DNA of 64,000 bases from Halobacteriales archaeon QS_1_69_70 (GTDB taxonomy: Archaea > Halobacteriota > Halobacteria > Halobacteriales > Haloarculaceae), in NCBI GenBank assembly GCA_003021005.1, contig PXRI01000012.1, forward strand, positions 36,732-100,731, in the 5' to 3' direction. The position numbers and the translations under genes are program-made. Positions 60,597-64,000 of this stretch are shown in pieces. The stretch's first letter is position 1, and each line of letters starts with the position of its first letter. The notes beneath the pieces are model-generated. The model did no database searches, had not been told where the DNA came from, and saw only the letters and a program-made list of their open reading frames with translations.

Positions 60597-61409
60597 TTAT
60601 TTTGGTACTTCAGTCATATACCAGATCGCTGTCGGAAGGACCCTCAATACGAAGCTAATCCCCGCCAAGAGACCGTATCCGATGATCGGAACAGCGAGAC
60701 GCTCCGTGTCTGCAAAGGCCATCGCAGTAGTCAACACGAACAGAAAGCCAACGATGAAGGTCGCCACACTTTCGAATCCCACGGGAATGCCGGCAGAAAA
60801 TCCGAAGGCAACTACCACCGCAACACTCGTCGCGGTCGAATAGATCGCTGGAGCCGTTCCGAATACGTCCGCGAGCGATCTCTGCAACACCCCATGTGTG
60901 ACCGCAGCAACTGCCGGGCCAAACAGGAGTGCCACCATCAAAACCCCGAATGCGGTTCCCACGACAAGTCCACTTAAACTCTCTAAGGTTCCTACGGGGG
61001 CTGGGCCGCCGAATGTGAGCACAAAGGTCAAGATATCCTGCTCGAAGACGCCGACGAACGCATTCAGTGTTCCGAGTGCGGCCATCGTCACCAGAGCCAA
61101 CAGCATCGAGGCGACGTAGCGGTTCTGTAGCTCATCCAGAGACGGAACCCCCCAGATGTTCTCGTCCCCATACGCTTTTGTGTAAACGAAAGTTCCCCCG
61201 ATCCCGATGCCGCCCCATACGAGGATGAAGTACAATGGCCATCCGAGGTAGTACAAAAAGCCGTCTCGACCGCGAATCGGGTGAGGTATGATCTCTTGAG
61301 CGAGCATGATTCCACCGCCGATCGCCAGTACCGTACCGATCGCGATGAGCGACTGTTTCCAGACGAGTAGTATCTCCTCGATCTCTATTTCTGCTGATTC
61401 CATGTTCAT
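60597..61409 (-). CDS. Seven-helix-type membrane protein in an AT-richer island
   Basis: 270 residues: start MNMESAEIEIEEILLVWKQS, then helices LIAIGTVLAIGGGIMLAQEI, GWPLYFILVWGGIGIGGTFVY, ASMLLALVTMAALGTLNAFVG, LSGLVVGTAFGVLMVALLFGP, AVVVAFGFSAGIPVGFESVA, TFIVGFLFVLTTAMAFAD and VPIIGYGLLAGISFVLRVL. Family unknown. Codons and base content are clearly less GC-biased than neighbours, which suggests recent transfer. Several Met codons (61424, 61415, 61409, 61403) are possible; GTTTTGAG at about 61428-61436 favours 61409 or 61403. Confidence 0.75.
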   Translation of the reverse strand: MNMESAEIEIEEILLVWKQSLIAIGTVLAIGGGIMLAQEIIPHPIRGRDGFLYYLGWPLYFILVWGGIGIGGTFVYTKAYGDENIWGVPSLDELQNRYVASMLLALVTMAALGTLNAFVGVFEQDILTFVLTFGGPAPVGTLESLSGLVVGTAFGVLMVALLFGPAVAAVTHGVLQRSLADVFGTAPAIYSTATSVAVVVAFGFSAGIPVGFESVATFIVGFLFVLTTAMAFADTERLAVPIIGYGLLAGISFVLRVLPTAIWYMTEVPK

Positions 61410-61517
61410 TGTCATGCATGGCATCGCTCAAAACGTTGCGGGAAAAATCTGGATTCGAACCGGATCAAGAATTCAGCCGAGTATGCGGTTCCAGCCGTGC
61501 GCCCGGGAAACGTGATG

Positions 61518-61523
61518 GTTAAG
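61518..61523 (+). promoter_or_regulatory. TATA-like box of the FKBP gene
   Basis: GTTAAG, 25-30 nt above the ATG at 61548; excludes the upstream in-frame codons at 61497 and 61512. Confidence 0.5.
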
Positions 61524-61547
61524 GGTGCGACGGCTGTTCGTCCGGAC

Positions 61548-62717
61548 ATGAGTGACGATTCCGACGACGCCGTGGAGACCGAGGCGGCCGACGCTGCGGC
61601 CGAGGACGCCCCCGACGCCGCCGAAGAGGCCCCTGCGGCCGAACCCGAGGCGCAGGCCGTCGAGGAGCCCGCCGGCGACTCGGACAGCGAGGCTGTCGAC
61701 GGGACGGGCGTCGCGGCCGGAGACGACGAGACCGATGAGGATGAGGCAGACGCGGAGCCGGAGGGCCTCCAGGACGGCGACTTCCTCCGAGTCGCCTACA
61801 CCGCCCGGACCGTCGAAGGCGACCAGCTCGTCGACACGACCGACGAGGCGGTCGCCGAGGAGGAGGGCGTGGCCGACCAGGGCACGTTCGAACCCCGCGT
61901 GATCGTGCTCGGCGAGGGTCACCTGTTCCCGGCCGTCGAGGACGACATCCGCGGCCGCGAGGTCGGCGAGACGGGCACCGTCGAGGTCCCGGCGGCGGAC
62001 GCGTTCGGCGAGTACGACGAGGCGGAGGTCGAGACGGTCTCGGCGGACAAGATCGACGAGGACGACCGCTACCCCGGCGCCCCCGTCCAGATCGACGGCC
62101 AGCAGGGCGTCCTCGAGACCATCGTCGGCGGCCGCGCCCGCGTCGACTTCAACCACCCGCTGGCCGGCGACGACGTCGCCTACGAGTACGAACTCCTGGA
62201 TGTCGTCGAGGACGACCTCGAGCGCGCGGAGGGCCTGCTCGACATGTTCCTCGAGCTGGACCTCGAGATGTGGCTCGAGACCGACGAGGTCGAGGAGACC
62301 CGCGTCGAGGAGCCCGACGAGGACAGCGAGACTCCGGAGGAGTCTCGGGAAGACGGCGACAGCGAGGAGCAGAGCTCCTCGAGCCGTGAGAGCGGGCAAA
62401 GCCCGCGAACAGAAGCCGTCGACGCGGAGCCGGAGACCGTCACCGAGACCGTTGACAAGCGGACGCTGTACGTCGAGTCCGACCCACAGCTGGCGATGAA
62501 CCAGCAGTGGATGATGCAGAAACAGCAGATCGCCCAGCAGATCATCGACCTCACGTCCATCGACCGGATCCTCATCCAGGAGATCCTGGATGGCAGCGGC
62601 ATGGGCATGCCGGGGATGATGGGCGGCATGGGCGGTGCCGGCGGCGGTGACGTCGACATCGAGGAGGCCCTTGAGGAGGCCGACATCGACGCCGACGAGA
62701 TCGCCGAGGAACTCTGA
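61548..62717 (+). CDS. FKBP-type peptidyl-prolyl isomerase, long SlyD-like archaeal form
   Basis: 389 residues. The very acidic N-terminal tail (about 1-75) is followed by the FKBP domain: GDFLRVAYTARTVEGDQLVD, VIVLGEGHLFPAVEDDI, VPAADAFGEYDEAEVETVSADK with the inserted flap, VDFNHPLAGDDVAYEYELLDVVED. A linker and a C-terminal helical region (DPQLAMNQQWMMQKQQIAQQ, then MGMPGMMGGMGG) complete it. It speeds proline isomerisation and acts as a chaperone. The linker (about residues 278-292, SSSSRESGQSPRTEA) is encoded by a hairpin sequence like the dispersed repeat modules, in frame. Confidence 0.9.
   Translation: MSDDSDDAVETEAADAAAEDAPDAAEEAPAAEPEAQAVEEPAGDSDSEAVDGTGVAAGDDETDEDEADAEPEGLQDGDFLRVAYTARTVEGDQLVDTTDEAVAEEEGVADQGTFEPRVIVLGEGHLFPAVEDDIRGREVGETGTVEVPAADAFGEYDEAEVETVSADKIDEDDRYPGAPVQIDGQQGVLETIVGGRARVDFNHPLAGDDVAYEYELLDVVEDDLERAEGLLDMFLELDLEMWLETDEVEETRVEEPDEDSETPEESREDGDSEEQSSSSRESGQSPRTEAVDAEPETVTETVDKRTLYVESDPQLAMNQQWMMQKQQIAQQIIDLTSIDRILIQEILDGSGMGMPGMMGGMGGAGGGDVDIEEALEEADIDADEIAEEL
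62392..62406. repeat. Repeat-like hairpin inside the FKBP gene
   Basis: GCGGGCAAAGCCCGC forms a 6-bp stem with AAA loop. With the flanking GAGCCGTGAGA it resembles single modules of repeat blocks 1-3. Confidence 0.5.
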
Positions 62718-62837
62718 ACCGGACACCCGCCACGGAACTAAACCCCGCTCACCGACCTCGGCCGTCTGCGACCGGTCCTCCACAACTCGGTACGAGCCGA
62801 CGCGTCCGAGGACTCATCCGTTCGATCGATCACCTTT

Positions 62838-63311
62838 ATGCCATCGACACGCCTCGGGCCGGACGGTGTGGACCACACGATCAGGGCGGCGACGCCGGAG
62901 GATGCCGAGGCGGTCCTGTCGGTCGCCCGGGGGAGCTGGCACGCAGCGTACGACGACATCCTCGGCGAGGACGCCGTCGAGGCGGTCCTCGAGGACTGGT
63001 ACCAACTCGGCGACCTCCGGGCATCCATCGGAGATTCGACCTTCGTCGTCGCGGAGCATGACGGGACCGTGGTCGGCTTCGCCCACGCGGGGCCGAATCC
63101 CGACGCCGGCGACTGTACCTACCAACTGTATCGCATTTACGTCCGGCCGGACCTGTGGGGCCGCGCAATCGGTGGTCGCCTCCTCGACCGGGTCGCGGAC
63201 GCGGTGCTGTCGTTCTACGAGTCGCGGGGCTTCGACCGCGTCGACGCCGGGACTGTCGAACTCGCCGGCGAGACGGTCGAGGAGTATACCTACGAGAGGT
63301 CCCTCACGTAG
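62838..63311 (+). CDS. GNAT acetyltransferase with an apparently shortened core
   Basis: 157 residues: HTIRAATPEDAEAVLSVARG, FVVAEHDGTVVGFAHAGPNP, CTYQLYRIYVRPDLWGRAIGGRLLDRV (acetyl-CoA loop in altered form GRAIGG) and SFYESRGFDRVD. In other GNAT proteins about 20-25 residues (a strand and helix) lie between the LLDRV helix and FYESRGF; here they are directly joined at about 63205. The frame is kept, but the fold should be damaged. It may be a recent deletion, possibly between short repeats. Confidence 0.72.
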   Translation: MPSTRLGPDGVDHTIRAATPEDAEAVLSVARGSWHAAYDDILGEDAVEAVLEDWYQLGDLRASIGDSTFVVAEHDGTVVGFAHAGPNPDAGDCTYQLYRIYVRPDLWGRAIGGRLLDRVADAVLSFYESRGFDRVDAGTVELAGETVEEYTYERSLT

Positions 63312-63338
63312 CCGGGCCCCGTCGGTCCGCCCGCGCTC

Positions 63339-63557
63339 TCACCAGTAGGAGTCGGGATTTCTGAGCCAGCGGACGCTCTTCGCGCCGACCGCGGCCGTCG
63401 CAATCACGATTACGCCCACGAATCCGAGGACGGCGCCGGCAGCGGTGACGTACTCGCCCGTCCCGAGCGTGGTACGGACGGCCTCGAGAGCGCTCGCAAC
63501 GGCAAGTGCCACGACGAGCACCGTCAGCGCGAGCGAAAGCGGTCTCGTCCAGTCCAT
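63339..63557 (-). CDS. Small two-helix membrane protein
   Basis: 72 residues with two hydrophobic helices (LSLALTVLVVALAVASALEAV; AGAVLGFVGVIVIATAAVGA) and a short basic/aromatic end WLRNPDSYW. Function unknown. AGTATAAAG about 22-30 nt upstream gives a leaderless ATG at 63557. Confidence 0.75.
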   Translation of the reverse strand: MDWTRPLSLALTVLVVALAVASALEAVRTTLGTGEYVTAAGAVLGFVGVIVIATAAVGAKSVRWLRNPDSYW

Positions 63558-63578
63558 ACGGGCCCGTGCATGCCCGCA

Positions 63579-63587
63579 AGTATAAAG
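63579..63587 (-). promoter_or_regulatory. TATA box
   Basis: On the minus strand CTTTATACT, 22-30 nt above the ATG at 63557. Confidence 0.6.
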
Positions 63588-63616
63588 CTCAAGCCCGTGC
63601 GGGGCGGACTGCCGGC

Positions 63617-64000
63617 ATGACCACCGTGGCCGTGCTCTGTGACCCCCCGCGGCCGGGGCTCGTGCTCCCGGACCTCGTCGCGACGACGCCGCTTTCGACC
63701 AATGAGGCCGCTGACCTCTATGCCGCCCTCACCAAGGACACCGTTCGGGCGGTCGCCGACAGCGGCGGCGACCTCATCGTGAACTACCGCCCCGACGGGG
63801 CGCTGGACGACGCCGGACACGGCGGCACGGGCGAGGAGGGGACGGACGGCGCGCAGCCCGACGACGGCGCCGAGGCCGACCTCCGGGCGGTCGTCGCCGA
63901 CGTCCTCGACCCCGACGACGTCCGGTTCGAACCGCAGGTCGGGGAGACGTTCGCCGGCCGGGCCGGCAACACCGCGACGCACCTCCTGGAGTCCGAGGAC
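63617..64000 (+). CDS. DUF2064-like (glycosyltransferase A type) protein, 3-prime end missing
   Basis: 128 codons up to the window edge. MTTVAVLCDPPRPGLVLPDL, TNEAADLYAALTKDTVRAVAD, GGDLIVNYRPDGAL, an acidic low-complexity insert (GHGGTGEEGTDGAQPDDGAE), then VADVLDPDDVRFEPQVGETFAGRAGNTATHLLE. The order matches haloarchaeal proteins related to the DUF2064 family with a GT-A fold. Substrate unknown; the active part lies mostly beyond the window. Confidence 0.65.
   Translation, partial: MTTVAVLCDPPRPGLVLPDLVATTPLSTNEAADLYAALTKDTVRAVADSGGDLIVNYRPDGALDDAGHGGTGEEGTDGAQPDDGAEADLRAVVADVLDPDDVRFEPQVGETFAGRAGNTATHLLESED

Overview
The window is a GC-rich stretch of a haloarchaeal (Halobacteria) chromosome. 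The evidence is acidic Asp/Glu-rich proteins, an archaeal-type methionine adenosyltransferase, a Cdc48 ATPase, a GINS subunit and primase small subunit PriS, archease, archaetidylserine decarboxylase, a bacterio-opsin-activator HTH protein, Tat-type lipoproteins and halocyanin. Many start codons lie about 25-30 nt below an AT-rich TATA-like box with no ribosome binding site, the leaderless pattern typical of this group. I cannot assign a genus.

Layout. 1-3.4 kb: halocyanin (cut by the window edge) diverging from a Cu+ P-type ATPase. 3.5-6.5 kb: riboflavin/archaeal flavin pathway reductase, thioredoxin reductase and small haloarchaeal proteins. 7.1-9.8 kb: a phosphohexomutase-family enzyme, cytidine deaminase and uridine phosphorylase, which look like a nucleoside salvage or breakdown set. 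9.8-14.4 kb: two divergent lipoproteins, an acyl-CoA ligase and an AhpD-like protein. 14.4-15.3 kb: a small AT-richer island with two overlapping short genes. 15.3-18.1 kb: AspA/AstE-like protein, SDR oxidoreductase, UPF0179 and another small protein. 18.5-26.05 kb: a tightly overlapping PrkA-PrkA-YeaH-SpoVR operon whose first kinase gene is broken. 26-31.6 kb: HTH proteins, YjbQ, acyl-CoA carboxylase beta subunit, eIF2B/ribose-1,5-bisphosphate isomerase family protein and a zinc ribbon. 31.8-35.5 kb: Cdc48 with an Hsp20-like partner, and HtpX. 36.4-40.4 kb: GINS-PriS, RimI, DUF502 and archease. 41-44.6 kb: a second acyl-CoA ligase, archaetidylserine decarboxylase and a VapBC pair, followed by tRNA-Glu. 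44.9-47.7 kb: a RecA-like ATPase and pyrB-pyrI. 47.7-54.7 kb: RNA-binding protein, purD, a lipoprotein, a DUF255 thioredoxin-domain protein and a thioredoxin. 55-64 kb: a broken cysteine synthase, membrane proteins, methionine adenosyltransferase, CyaB, FKBP, acetyltransferase and a glycosyltransferase-like fragment.

Two features stand out. First, three blocks (about 6.53-6.96, 40.72-41.12 and 45.70-46.05 kb) are mosaics of short GC-rich hairpin modules. The third block ends flush against pyrB and has replaced its start codon, and a related hairpin sits in frame inside the FKBP gene. Second, at least four genes (prkA1, cysK, a membrane protein and a GNAT acetyltransferase) appear to carry small internal deletions or frameshifts. 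These are either real gene decay or a repeated assembly or sequencing fault, and read mapping would settle it. Other candidate signals include a 15-bp sequence that begins exactly at the stop codon of two unrelated genes, a 109-bp inverted-repeat element, a perfect 17-bp palindrome at the acyl-CoA carboxylase promoter, and three helically phased TTTAATGG boxes.
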